NCBI GenBank assembly: GCA_044224605.1
Contig: JBGAKC010000006.1
Span: 62,001 to 126,000 of the forward strand
From: UBA7672 sp044224605
GTDB taxonomy: Bacteria > Pseudomonadota > Alphaproteobacteria > Caulobacterales > Hyphomonadaceae
Length of the DNA stretch: 64,000 bases
Reading direction: 5' to 3'
Shown: positions 17,506-26,631 of the stretch, one piece after another
Numbering within the stretch: position 1 is the stretch's first letter
Layout: each line of letters opens with the position of its first letter
Notes under the pieces: model-generated
Database searches by the model: none
Told to the model about the DNA's origin: nothing
What the model saw: the letters and a program-made list of their open reading frames with translations, nothing else
Position numbers and translations under genes: made by a program

Positions 17506-18069
17506 CTAGAGTTCGTCAGCTTCGGCGTGCGTCGGGGGCTCTGGCTGCTTGAGCCCTTCCAGCACCGCCTTGAAGCACGAGCAGCTCGACAGGTCCGAGC
17601 ATGCCAGCGCCTCCAGGCGACCCAGTAGTCCCGCCGTCAGGATTTCCTGCTGGGGCTTGTCGAGCACCAGCGCCGCCAGCTTCACAGCCCTTGCCTGCGC
17701 ATGCGTCAGGCGGATCGTCGTCTTGATCGGCTGTCCGTAGCTGTTGAGCGGCGCATAGCCCTGCTGTGGCCTTGCCGGGATCCAGCCCGTGTCCGGCTCG
17801 GCCGGATGGTGCGGCTTGGACTGCGGCCAGACCGCAGCAACATCCTGCAGCTTGACCTTCATCTCCTGGATGCCGGTTCCGGAGGCGTTCGAAGCCGCGG
17901 CAGGCGCCTGGTGCACAGCCTGCTGCCTGGCCGGGGGGGAGGCGGCGGCGGCCGGAACGACCGGCGGCTGCCACGGCTTCGATCCGAAAGACGGCTCCTG
18001 CGACGGCTTCGCTTCACCCTTGCGGGCAAGCATTCCGGCGGTCAGGGACGCAAACTGGGATGCTGACAT
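17506..18069 (-). CDS. Putative ParA partner protein (conserved N-terminal peptide, ribbon-helix-helix-like segment)
   Basis: 187 residues, no family recognised with certainty. Layout: an N-terminal peptide SQFASLTAGMLARKGEAKPS with two Lys and one Arg; a Pro/Ala-rich linker (about 21-65); MKVKLQDVAAVWP (about 70-82); and a segment beginning TTIRLTHAQARAVKLAALVL (from 117) that looks like a ribbon-helix-helix, followed by Cys at 157, 163 and 165. It is 11 bp downstream of the ParA-type gene in the same operon. Small partners of ParA-like ATPases often carry a basic N-terminal peptide that stimulates ATP hydrolysis; that role here is inference. Confidence 0.6.
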   Translation of the reverse strand: MSASQFASLTAGMLARKGEAKPSQEPSFGSKPWQPPVVPAAAASPPARQQAVHQAPAAASNASGTGIQEMKVKLQDVAAVWPQSKPHHPAEPDTGWIPARPQQGYAPLNSYGQPIKTTIRLTHAQARAVKLAALVLDKPQQEILTAGLLGRLEALACSDLSSCSCFKAVLEGLKQPEPPTHAEADEL

Positions 18070-18080
18070 CGGGCTTGCCC

Positions 18081-19088
18081 TCAGTGAGTGGGACGGCGGC
18101 CGAAGCTGCGGGCCTGTCGGCGATCCTGAACGCCTGTCGGCGGTCCGCGATCGGAGCGGCGCCGGTCGAGCATGTTGCGTTCAGCTGGCGGCGGGGCCTC
18201 GATCACGCCGCCTGGCGCGGCGCGAAGCGGAGCCTGCCCCTGCACGGCCGGACGCGGCGCGGCGGCCTGCCGGCGATCGATGGCGGCATTGGCCACCGCA
18301 ATATTTGCCCAGGCCGGGAGATCGACATCCCAGTCCTCCTCCTCGTCGGAAGCAGGCGCAATGGCGGGCGTGTTGACGGCGGTCTCCGGCGTGAGCACGA
18401 CGGTCGAGAAATCGGCGCGCGGCTTCTCGGCCCAGGCCTTGTCGAGGCCGCCATAAAGCTTCGCGAGACGGCCGCGTAGATACATCCACAGCGCCGTGAT
18501 TTCCTGCGCCGACTTGGATTCCGGCTGTATGTCGCCAACCGTGCGGCCGTCGATCATCGAGGCGGCGAAATCAACCCTGTGATGCAGGGTAACCGGCGCG
18601 ACAACGCCGTGTTGCGACAGCGCGACGGCCGTCTCGGAGGTGATGCGGGCGCGCGGCGTTGCCGAGTTGACGACAAACACCAGTGCCTTGTTGAGGCTGT
18701 CGGCGATGTCGACCGTGGGGCCTACAGCGCGAAGATCGTGAGGGCTAGGGCGCGTCGGCACGACCACCAGGTCGGCGCGTTGCACCACGTGAGCGATCGT
18801 CTGGGTGACTGCCGGGGGCGTGTCGATGACGATCAGCTTGAAACCGATGCTCTTGAGGTGATCCAGGCAGGCGTCCAGCTCCTCGAGCGAGGCCTGCGCA
18901 AACGCCGGCGTGGAAGCCGCCCGCGCGTTCCACCACTTGGACAGCGACCCCTGCGGGTCAGTGTCGATGAGCGCCACCGGACCATCGCCCATGCGCTCCG
19001 CCTCGACGGCAATGTGCCCCGACAGGGTGGTCTTCCCCGACCCGCCCTTCTGGGACGCGAACACAACAACCCGAACGCCGTCCGTCAT
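18081..19088 (-). CDS. ParA/MinD-family ATPase with long C-terminal extension
   Basis: 335 residues. Residues 1-215 are a ParA-type ATPase: deviant Walker A KGGSGKTT (14-21) with the signature lysine, DTDPQGSLSKWW, the switch region IDTPPAVTQ and VVPTRPSPHDLRAV. The remaining 120 residues are low-complexity, with an acidic patch (DEEEDWDVD) and an Ala/Pro/Arg-rich tail, not usual for chromosomal ParA. There is no ParB and no parS-like array here. It is probably not the chromosomal partition ATPase but one that positions some cargo or a protein cluster, with the small protein encoded next to it. Confidence 0.8.
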   Translation of the reverse strand: MTDGVRVVVFASQKGGSGKTTLSGHIAVEAERMGDGPVALIDTDPQGSLSKWWNARAASTPAFAQASLEELDACLDHLKSIGFKLIVIDTPPAVTQTIAHVVQRADLVVVPTRPSPHDLRAVGPTVDIADSLNKALVFVVNSATPRARITSETAVALSQHGVVAPVTLHHRVDFAASMIDGRTVGDIQPESKSAQEITALWMYLRGRLAKLYGGLDKAWAEKPRADFSTVVLTPETAVNTPAIAPASDEEEDWDVDLPAWANIAVANAAIDRRQAAAPRPAVQGQAPLRAAPGGVIEAPPPAERNMLDRRRSDRGPPTGVQDRRQARSFGRRPTH

Positions 19089-19226
19089 AACCCTCTCCCG
19101 GCCTCAATCCCGAGGCTGCGCAGCAAGGCGCGGCTCTGGGACGCTTCAAGGGTGACGGCAGGCGTTTTAGCGCTGGCCTAGCGCGATGGTTAGGATTTGG
19201 GAGGCGGCGTTAAGAGGCGTGAACGT

Positions 19227-19278
19227 AAACGCACCTGCGGCGGCAGTCCCCGGAAAGACCCGCCGCCGCAGGCGTTTT
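19227..19278. terminator. Strong hairpin between the ParA-type gene and the small membrane protein gene
   Basis: CCTGCGGCGG (19234-19243) pairs perfectly with CCGCCGCAGG (19263-19272), extended by AAACG/CGTTT with a two-base bulge; TTTT follows on the + strand and TTT on the - strand. It lies 85 bp downstream of the stop of the membrane protein gene (minus strand) and can terminate that transcript, though the better T run is on the + strand. The rest of 19089-19362 shows no gene. Confidence 0.55.
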
Positions 19279-19362
19279 CAAGGTTTATGTACCCGCCGTA
19301 AGCATCGTTAACGCCGCGGACGCCAAACGAAGATTTACTTCTTTTCTTGAGCGATGGCGTGG

Positions 19363-19680
19363 CTATCCGTGCGAGATGAGCCCTGCGACGGCAGTGACAA
19401 ACAGTCCAAGGATTATCGGGAAGCTCACGAAAAATAGAACCCGCGCGATGCGGGACCATCGCGTGACGATGTCATCGTCAAGTTCGCAGTAACGGCCCGT
19501 GATCAACCAAATGAGGCCCCGAAAGCCATCGAATGGATGGAATATATCCGGCGCAGCCAAAGCTCGACCTTGGCGCTTCAGATGCCGCACTCTCCAGTCC
19601 AGTCGGAGCACACTAAAGACATAAGCCATCACAACGAGCCAGACGACCAGAAGGACTACAGTGAATGTCGCTTCTGGCAT
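19363..19680 (-). CDS. Small two-helix membrane protein, UspB-like
   Basis: 105 residues with a transmembrane helix at each end (about 6-24, FTVVLLVVWLVVMAYVFSV; about 84-102, VLFFVSFPIILGLFVTAVA) joined by a basic loop. The segment GRYCELDDDIVTRWSRIARVLFF recalls the RYRDHHDDEF...R..RVRRQF pattern of enterobacterial UspB, which has the same length and topology. The similarity is weak and function is unknown. It starts 18 bp after the stop of aspS in the same direction and could be co-transcribed with it. Confidence 0.6.
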   Translation of the reverse strand: MPEATFTVVLLVVWLVVMAYVFSVLRLDWRVRHLKRQGRALAAPDIFHPFDGFRGLIWLITGRYCELDDDIVTRWSRIARVLFFVSFPIILGLFVTAVAGLISHG

Positions 19681-19698
19681 CGCCCCCGCCCGACTGCC

Positions 19699-21486
19699 TT
19701 ACGCCTTCGGCTTCTCGTGGATCCGGATGCCCAGTTCCCGCAGCTGCTTCAGCGTCGCCTCACTCGGAGCGCCCATCAGGAGGTCCTGGGCCTGCTGGTT
19801 CATCGGGAACAGGGTGATCTCGCGCAGGTTCTGCACGCCGCAGACGAGCATGACGATGCGGTCCACGCCTGCCGCCATGCCTCCGTGCGGCGGAGCGCCG
19901 AACTGGAACGCGCGATACATGCCGCCGAACTGCGCCTCGACATCAGCCTTGCTGAGCCCGGTCAGCTCAAACGCCTTTACCATCGTCTCGGGGCTGGCGT
20001 TGCGGATCGAGCCCGACGCGATCTCGTAGCCGTTGCAGACCATGTCGTACTGGTACGCCTTCAGCGTCAACGGATCTGCCGTACCGTTCAGCGCCTCCAG
20101 CCCGCCCTGCGGCATCGAGAAGGGGTTGTGCGCGAAGTCGATCTTCTTGTCGTCCTCGTTCCATTCATAGAACGGAAAGTCGACAACCCAGCAGCACGCA
20201 AACTGGTCGAGCTGCGTCAGGTTGAGCTCCGAGCCAACGCGGTTCCGCGCCTCGCCCGCAAACTTGTAGAACGCCGCCGGCTGCCCCGCGACAAAGAAGC
20301 AGGCATCACCAACCTTGAGCCCGAACTGCTGGCGGATGGCTTCCGCCCGCTCCGGACCGATGTTCTTCGCGATCGGGCCCGCACCGCCCTCTTCGCCTTC
20401 GCGCCAGAAGACATAGCCAAGGCCCGGCTGGCCCTGCTGCTGCGCCCATGAATTCATCTTGTCGCAGAATGCACGGCTGCCGCCGCCCGGCGCAGGAATG
20501 CCCCACACCTCTACCTTGGCGTCCTTCTCCAGCATGCCCGCGAACACCTTGAAGCCCGATCCGCGGAAGTGTTCCGAGACGTTGCCCATCTCGATCGGAT
20601 TGCGCAGGTCCGGCTTGTCCGAACCGTATTTCCGTATTGCGGTATCATACGGAATGCGCGGGAATTTCTGCGTGACGGGCTTGCCGTTGCCGAACTCCTC
20701 GAACACGCCGCGCAGCACCGGCTCCATCGTGTCCCACACGTCTTCCTGTGTGACGAAGCTCATCTCCAGATCGAGCTGGTAGAACTCGCCCGGCAGACGG
20801 TCGGCGCGCGGATCCTCATCACGGAAGCATGGCGCGATCTGGAAGTAACGATCGAAGCCCGCCACCATCAGCAGCTGCTTGTACTGCTGCGGCGCCTGGG
20901 GCAGCGCGAAGAACTTGCCCTGGTGAATCCTGCTCGGCACGAGGAAGTCGCGCGCACCCTCCGGCGAAGAAGCCGTCAGGATTGGCGTCGAGTATTCCGT
21001 GAAGCCGACCTCATGCATGCGCCTGCGCATCGAGGCGATCACCTGCGTGCGCTTCACGATGTTGGCGTGCAGCGTCTCGCGGCGCAGGTCGAGGAAGCGA
21101 TACTTGAGACGCACGTCCTCCGGATATTCCGGCTCGGCGAACACTGGCAGCGGTAGCTCTTCCGCCACTTCGGAGATCACCGTCATGTCCTTGACCTTGA
21201 GGTCGATGTCCCCGGTCGCCAGCGCTGGGTTTACGGTGCCTGCATCGCGCGCAACCACTTCGCCCGTCAGCGAAATGACCGACTCCACCCGGATCCGCTC
21301 CAGCTTGGCGAAATGGGGGTTGGAGGGCGTAATGACGCACTGGGTAATGCCGTAATGGTCCCGCAGGTCGATGAACAGCAGGCCGCCCAGGTCGCGTTTA
21401 CGGTGAACCCAGCCGGAAAGCCGGACGGTATTGCCCACATCACCCGCGCGCAGCTGGCCGCAAGTATGCGTCCTGTAAGCATGCAT
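19699..21486 (-). CDS. aspS: Aspartyl-tRNA synthetase
   Basis: Class II synthetase charging tRNA-Asp. 595 residues, bacterial type. An OB-fold anticodon-binding domain (1-105; GWVHRKRDLGG, FIDLRDHYGITQ), the catalytic core with motif 2 (FRDEDPRADRLPGEFYQLD), a GAD insertion domain (about 290-410), and motif 3 near the end (GGMAAGVDRIVMLV). Many alphaproteobacteria use a non-discriminating enzyme that also charges tRNA-Asn; the sequence alone was not used to decide. It diverges from rnd. Confidence 0.98.
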   Translation of the reverse strand: MHAYRTHTCGQLRAGDVGNTVRLSGWVHRKRDLGGLLFIDLRDHYGITQCVITPSNPHFAKLERIRVESVISLTGEVVARDAGTVNPALATGDIDLKVKDMTVISEVAEELPLPVFAEPEYPEDVRLKYRFLDLRRETLHANIVKRTQVIASMRRRMHEVGFTEYSTPILTASSPEGARDFLVPSRIHQGKFFALPQAPQQYKQLLMVAGFDRYFQIAPCFRDEDPRADRLPGEFYQLDLEMSFVTQEDVWDTMEPVLRGVFEEFGNGKPVTQKFPRIPYDTAIRKYGSDKPDLRNPIEMGNVSEHFRGSGFKVFAGMLEKDAKVEVWGIPAPGGGSRAFCDKMNSWAQQQGQPGLGYVFWREGEEGGAGPIAKNIGPERAEAIRQQFGLKVGDACFFVAGQPAAFYKFAGEARNRVGSELNLTQLDQFACCWVVDFPFYEWNEDDKKIDFAHNPFSMPQGGLEALNGTADPLTLKAYQYDMVCNGYEIASGSIRNASPETMVKAFELTGLSKADVEAQFGGMYRAFQFGAPPHGGMAAGVDRIVMLVCGVQNLREITLFPMNQQAQDLLMGAPSEATLKQLRELGIRIHEKPKA

Positions 21487-21611
21487 GGGGGCAAGACTCC
21501 TGCTTTTCCCGCGAAATCGGGGGGATTTGGCTTGATAGATCGGCGGGACAAGCGCATGTCGCCGTCAAGCTTGTCAATATCGGCCGGCGGCCGAATCGGG
21601 AGCCTGAGGTT

Positions 21612-22784
21612 TTGAGCGACGACGAGACCGGCGAGATCCGGCTGATAACCGACACGGACGAGCTGGTCGCAGCCTGCAAACGCCTGTCCGAAGGCGATTT
21701 CCTGGCGGTCGACACCGAGTTTCACCGCGAAACGACGTACTGGCCGCAGGTCTGCCTGATCCAGGTCGCCAATGCCGATTACGATGTACTGGTCGACCCG
21801 CTGGCGCGGGGGATCGACCTAGCTCCCCTCGTTCATCTGCTGGCGGATGAATCGAAGATGAAGGTCTTCCACGCGGCCCGACAGGACCTCGAAATCTTCA
21901 CGCGCCTTATCGGCCATACGCCCAAGCCGATCTTCGACACGCAGATCGCCTCCATGGCCTGCGGGCTGGGCGACTCCATCAGCTATGAAAACCTCGTCAG
22001 TCGCGTGCTGAAGGGTACGGTCGACAAGTCCTCCCAGTTCACCGACTGGGCGCGCCGGCCGCTGTCGGAGAAGCAACTCCGTTACGCCCGCGGCGACGTC
22101 GTCTACTTGCGGAAGATCTACAAGATCCTGTCCGACAAGCTGGCCAAGCAAAACCGCACCGACTGGGTTGCCGACGAGCACGACGCCCTCCTCGATCCGG
22201 AAATCTATGCGTTCGAACCTGAGAGCGCCTGGAAGCGCCTCAAGATTCGGAAGTACCGCAACGACTATCTCGCCGTGCTGGCCAATGTGGCCGCATGGCG
22301 TGAGCGCGTGGCGCAGGAAACCGACAAGCCGCGCGGTCGCATCCTAAAGGACGACGCCATCCAGGAGATCGCCCAGCAGAAGCCGCGTTCGGCTGATGCG
22401 CTGGAGCGCATGCGCGCCGTGCCAAATGGCTTCGCGAAGTCGAAGCACGGTCAGGGCCTGATCCACGCTATCAATCAGGCGCTGGACGATCCTGACAAAT
22501 ACGCACCGGCAGTCGAACGGCCTGAGTCCTCAGGCCCGCCGCCCGGCGCGGTTGGTGAGCTGCTCAAGGTCCTGCTGAAGCAGGTAGCTGATGATGCCGG
22601 CGTTGCGACGCGCCTGATCGCCAACGCCGCCGATATTGAGCGGCTGGCCCGTGAAGCCGAGCCGGACATCGCCGCGCTGAAAGGCTGGCGCCGCGAACTG
22701 TTCGGGGAAAAGGCGCTGCGACTGAAGACCGGGAAGGTCGCGCTTGCCGCCAGTCCAAAGGGCGTGCGGATCGTCGAGGTCTAG
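21612..22784 (+). CDS. rnd: Ribonuclease D
   Basis: 3'-5' exoribonuclease that trims tRNA and other stable RNA 3' ends. 390 residues. The DEDD exonuclease domain (about 5-175) has DTEFHRETTYWP (Exo I), AARQDLEIF (Exo II) and RYARGDVVYL (Exo III with Tyr); one or two HRDC domains follow (about 205-285, 300-375). The start is a TTG at 21612 with TGAGG just upstream; no ATG gives the conserved N-terminus. Its stop overlaps that of ppx in CTAG (22781-22784). Confidence 0.95.
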   Translation: MSDDETGEIRLITDTDELVAACKRLSEGDFLAVDTEFHRETTYWPQVCLIQVANADYDVLVDPLARGIDLAPLVHLLADESKMKVFHAARQDLEIFTRLIGHTPKPIFDTQIASMACGLGDSISYENLVSRVLKGTVDKSSQFTDWARRPLSEKQLRYARGDVVYLRKIYKILSDKLAKQNRTDWVADEHDALLDPEIYAFEPESAWKRLKIRKYRNDYLAVLANVAAWRERVAQETDKPRGRILKDDAIQEIAQQKPRSADALERMRAVPNGFAKSKHGQGLIHAINQALDDPDKYAPAVERPESSGPPPGAVGELLKVLLKQVADDAGVATRLIANAADIERLAREAEPDIAALKGWRRELFGEKALRLKTGKVALAASPKGVRIVEV

Positions 22785-24268
22785 CTCGTCAGCGCGTAAT
22801 CCATGTCGAGTTCGTCGGCGGCCTGTTCGAGGCGGCGCTCAACGGATTCCGACACCAGCGCGCGATAGGGCGGCGCAACCTTCAGGCCAAGCGTATCCCC
22901 ATCGCAGGTCAGACGGGCATGCTTCAGCAGCGCCGCCGAACGGCCCGAGAAATCCGCAGCCAGACGCATCAGTGCGCCCAGCGCTCGCGCCTTGCCCGCA
23001 GTCAGCGGATCGAGCAGCTTTTCGCTGACATCGTTCTTGACGCCCCTCTTGAAGCGCGAGGCCACCGCGAGAGCAAGCGCCGCGCGATCCTTGTGGCTCA
23101 GGCCCGGCAAAGGCGCGCGAGCGACCAGATCGAAAGCGAGATCGGCGCGATGGTCCGGGTGCAGCAGTGCCCCGATGTCTACGAGACGGCAGGCAGCCGA
23201 CGACAGGCGTGCATTGAGCGTGAACGGCGCCGCCTCGGTTGCCCATTCCGCCAATGCCCGACCGAATTCGGCGGCCTGATCGTCGGCGATCAGGGCCTCA
23301 ATGCCGGCCTCCAGCGGGTCTTCGAGACGCTCCGCCGCATCGAGACTGTCGAAGATGATCCCCTCGCGAACGCCGTAGGAGGAAATCATCACGCTCTTGA
23401 ATTTGCCGATCTCCAATACGGTCTTCAGCACGGCGGCGGCGTATGGGATGGTGGATGCGCGGCGCTTGGCGACATCCTGCACCAGGCCCGCGTGCTTCTT
23501 GCCGCCGATGATATCGTCGAGCAGTTCCGAGAGCTGCTTTGCATCCATCTCGTAATTCTGCAGCATATGCAGCGGCGCGCGCGTCAGCTCCATGTGCAGC
23601 GTGCCGATCGATCGCCAAGCGCCGCCGACCGCGAAGAACACGTCTCCGGATTTCTTCAGTTCCGGCGATCCCGACAGAACGTCTTTTACCTTGGCGAGAA
23701 CCTTGTCCTCGTTGAACGAGCCGCCGGTGTCGAGCGCGAGAGGTCCGAGCGGATAGGTGGATCCGCCCTCGTATCTACCGCCAGCGAGGCGGGCCAGCTC
23801 AAGGCTCGATCCTCCAAGATCGCCGGCAACGCCGTCGATTCCAGGTGTTCCGGCCAGAACGCCTTCAGCCGCAAACCGCGCCTCGTCGCCGCCTGACAGG
23901 ACACGCAATGCGACGCCGGTCTCCTTCTTCACGCGCTCGACGAATTCCTTGCCGTCGGAAGCTTCGCGCACCGCGGCAGTCGCGAACGGGAACAGCGCTT
24001 CGACCTTCTGCGCGCGCGTTATCGAGGCAAAGCGCGCCAGCGCGGCGACGGCGATCTCCACGCCTTCCTTGCTGAGCTTGCCGGTCGAGTTCAGGCCCCG
24101 GCCAAGGCCTGCGAGCACCTTCTCGTTGAAGCGGGGCTGCATCGCCCTGCCCCGCACGTCGTAGACAACCAGACGAACCGAGTTGGAGCCGACATCCATC
24201 ACGCCGATCCGCTTCCATCGGACGGGCTTGCCGCCGGTCCGGGATCGGGTTGCTGATGCTGCCGTCAT
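22781..24268 (-). CDS. ppx: Exopolyphosphatase / guanosine pentaphosphatase family protein
   Basis: Hydrolyses polyphosphate and/or pppGpp in the cytosol. 495 residues: an actin-like fold with DVGSNSVRLVVYD at the start, the phosphate loop GDLGGSSLEL, and a C-terminal HD-like helical region (about 320-490). It is the gene after ppk1 on the same strand (55 bp gap), giving a ppk1-ppx operon that both makes and degrades polyphosphate. Whether Ppx or GppA activity dominates cannot be told from the sequence. Confidence 0.93.
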   Translation of the reverse strand: MTAASATRSRTGGKPVRWKRIGVMDVGSNSVRLVVYDVRGRAMQPRFNEKVLAGLGRGLNSTGKLSKEGVEIAVAALARFASITRAQKVEALFPFATAAVREASDGKEFVERVKKETGVALRVLSGGDEARFAAEGVLAGTPGIDGVAGDLGGSSLELARLAGGRYEGGSTYPLGPLALDTGGSFNEDKVLAKVKDVLSGSPELKKSGDVFFAVGGAWRSIGTLHMELTRAPLHMLQNYEMDAKQLSELLDDIIGGKKHAGLVQDVAKRRASTIPYAAAVLKTVLEIGKFKSVMISSYGVREGIIFDSLDAAERLEDPLEAGIEALIADDQAAEFGRALAEWATEAAPFTLNARLSSAACRLVDIGALLHPDHRADLAFDLVARAPLPGLSHKDRAALALAVASRFKRGVKNDVSEKLLDPLTAGKARALGALMRLAADFSGRSAALLKHARLTCDGDTLGLKVAPPYRALVSESVERRLEQAADELDMDYALTS

Positions 24269-24323
24269 ACGCTGGCCTCTGGTCCGTCACTGACCGAAGG
24301 CCGCCCGGGGTGCTACGCCCGGA

Positions 24324-26540
24324 TCAGCCTCGCGGCTTGAGCTGCGGCGGGGTCGTGTGCCGCAGGGCGCTTCCCCGACCCGAGAGACTCGGGTTCTCGA
24401 GAAAGTAGTCATGCGCCGAGAAGGGCTGTCGGCCCTTGGTCGGCGCGTTCCGGACATAGCGCCCATCGGGGCGCAACGTCCAGCTTTGCGCGCGATCGTT
24501 GAGGTTCGCCAGCATCACCTGATCGAGGACCTGGTTATGCACAGTCGGATTCTTGATCGGCGTCAGGGTTTCAACACGCCTGTCGAGGTTACGCTGCATC
24601 CAGTCCGCCGAAGCGATGAATACCTTGGCCTCGTCCGACGGCAGGCCATGACCGGCGCCAAAGCAGACGATTCGCGAATGCTCGAGGAAGCGGCCGACGA
24701 TCGAGCGCACCTCAATATTGTCGGACAGGCCCGGCACGCCCGGCCGCAGGCAACAGATACCGCGGACGATCAGCTGGATCTGCACGCCGGCCTGGCTCGC
24801 CTTGTAGAGGGTGTCGATAATCGTCTCGTCAACCAGCGCGTTGAGCTTCGCCCAGATCTGTGCGGGGCGTCCCGCTTTCGCGTGGGCGATCTCGTCATTG
24901 ATCAGGTTGATGAGTGTCTGCTTCAGGTTCAGCGGCGAGATCGCCATCGCCTCCATGGCGTTGGGTTTCGAATAGCCCGTGACGTAGTTGAACAGGCGGC
25001 CGGCGTCGCGGCCGATCACCTCGTCCGCCGTGAAAAGCGAGAGGTCGTCATAGATGCGCGCCGTGATCGGGTGGTAGTTGCCAGTGCCGACGTGGGTGTA
25101 GGCGCGCAGGTTGCCCTGCTCGCGCCGGATCACGAGTGAGACCTTGGCGTGCGTCTTCAGTTCGATGAAGCCGTAGACGACCTGCACGCCGGCGCGTTCG
25201 AGATCGCGCGCGAGGCGGAGGTTGGCCTCTTCATCGAAACGCGCCTTGAGTTCGACGAGAGCCGTGACGTTCTTGCCTGCTTCTGCCGCCTCGATCAGCG
25301 CTGCGACGATCGGCGAGTTCTTGGACGTGCGGTAGAGCGTCTGCTTCACCGCGACCACGTCGGGGTCGCGCGCGGCTTGGCGCAGGAACTGCGCGACCAC
25401 GTCGAAGCTCTCGTACGGGTGGTGGACAAGGATGTCCTTCACGCGGATGGAGGCGAAGATGTCGCCATTGTGCTCGCGGATGCGCTCCGGGAAGCGCGGT
25501 TCGAACGGCTCGAAGACAAGGTCTGGCCGGTTGTCGACGATCAGTTCACGCAGCTGGGCCATGCCCATGATGCCGTCGACTTCGACGATATCGATCGGCT
25601 CAGCGCCGATTTCCTCGATGAAAAAGGCTTTCAGGTGCTCGGGCGCGCCACGGTCGATCTTCAGGCGCACAATGCGGCCGCGCCGGCGCTGCTTCAACAG
25701 GATCTCGAATTCGCGGACGAGGTCTTCCGCCTCTTCCTCGATCTCGATGTCGCTGTCGCGGATGACGCGCAGCATGCAGCGGCCCTTGGACACGCAATCC
25801 GGGAACAGCGCATCGAGGAACATGGTAATGACGTCTTCGAGCGCGATGAAGCGGCGACCTTTCGGGCCGGACGGCAGCTCCATGAAGCGCTCGACATGGG
25901 TCGGGATCGGAACCAGCGCGCGCATCTTCACACCATCGCCCTGACGATGCAGGGCGAAGCCAACGGCGAAGCCCTGGTTCGGCAGGAACGGAAACGGGTG
26001 GGACGGGTCGATCGCGAGCGGAGTGAGCACCGGGAAGACGCGCTCGAGGAAACGTGCGCGCAGCCATTCCGTGTCAGCTGCGTTGAGATCATCCTCGTCC
26101 ACCACCGCAAGGCCGGCTCGTTTCATCTCCGTACGGATTTCCTTCCAGATGCGCTGCTGCTCGGCCATGAGCTTGCCGGCTTCTGTGTGGATCCGCTCCA
26201 GCTGCTGGACCGGCGTGAGGCCGTCCTGGCTTGGGCGTGTGATGCCGGTCCGCGCCTGTTGGCGGAGACCAGCGACACGCACCGAGTAGAACTCGTCGAG
26301 GTTGGAAGCCGAGATCGAGATGAAGCGGAGGCGTTCGAGCAGTGGATGGCGCTTGTTCTCGGCTTCCTCGAGCACGCGCATGTTGAACTTCAGCCACGAG
26401 ATCTCGCGATTGAAGAAGCGCTCCGGCGACATGGCGAGCTGATTTGCGGTCGCCTGCACGACGTCCGCTTCCTTCCCCTTTGAGGAAGAGGTGTCGCGCG
26501 CGCGTTCGCTGCGGTCAGCCATGTCCGCTTGGTCCACCAT
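24324..26540 (-). CDS. ppk1: Polyphosphate kinase 1
   Basis: Makes inorganic polyphosphate from ATP through a phospho-histidine. 738 residues, normal length. The N-terminal domain (about 38-140) contains FFNREISWLKFNMRVLEEA and SASNLDEFYSVRVAGL; the catalytic domains contain VKQTLYRTSKNSPIV, LKARFDEEANLRLARDLE, the phosphorylated His region THAKVSLVIRRE and THVGTGNYHP. The first 30 residues are polar and probably disordered. PolyP links to stress survival and cell-cycle control in this bacterial class. Confidence 0.97.
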   Translation of the reverse strand: MVDQADMADRSERARDTSSSKGKEADVVQATANQLAMSPERFFNREISWLKFNMRVLEEAENKRHPLLERLRFISISASNLDEFYSVRVAGLRQQARTGITRPSQDGLTPVQQLERIHTEAGKLMAEQQRIWKEIRTEMKRAGLAVVDEDDLNAADTEWLRARFLERVFPVLTPLAIDPSHPFPFLPNQGFAVGFALHRQGDGVKMRALVPIPTHVERFMELPSGPKGRRFIALEDVITMFLDALFPDCVSKGRCMLRVIRDSDIEIEEEAEDLVREFEILLKQRRRGRIVRLKIDRGAPEHLKAFFIEEIGAEPIDIVEVDGIMGMAQLRELIVDNRPDLVFEPFEPRFPERIREHNGDIFASIRVKDILVHHPYESFDVVAQFLRQAARDPDVVAVKQTLYRTSKNSPIVAALIEAAEAGKNVTALVELKARFDEEANLRLARDLERAGVQVVYGFIELKTHAKVSLVIRREQGNLRAYTHVGTGNYHPITARIYDDLSLFTADEVIGRDAGRLFNYVTGYSKPNAMEAMAISPLNLKQTLINLINDEIAHAKAGRPAQIWAKLNALVDETIIDTLYKASQAGVQIQLIVRGICCLRPGVPGLSDNIEVRSIVGRFLEHSRIVCFGAGHGLPSDEAKVFIASADWMQRNLDRRVETLTPIKNPTVHNQVLDQVMLANLNDRAQSWTLRPDGRYVRNAPTKGRQPFSAHDYFLENPSLSGRGSALRHTTPPQLKPRG

Positions 26541-26631
26541 GATCGCCCAGTCTTCGCGGCTGGTCTGACGCCAGCCATGAAAACCTGCATAACACCAATA
26601 TATTACGGATGTTTTTCAGCCCGAAGCCCGT

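Noticed and set aside
17506..19088. The ParA pair as the chromosomal parAB locus
   Set aside because: The downstream product has no ParB domain, no parS-like sites are seen, and gidAB, normally beside parAB, are absent.
25149..26483. 444-codon + strand frame
   Set aside because: Antisense to ppk1; composition typical of shadow frames.
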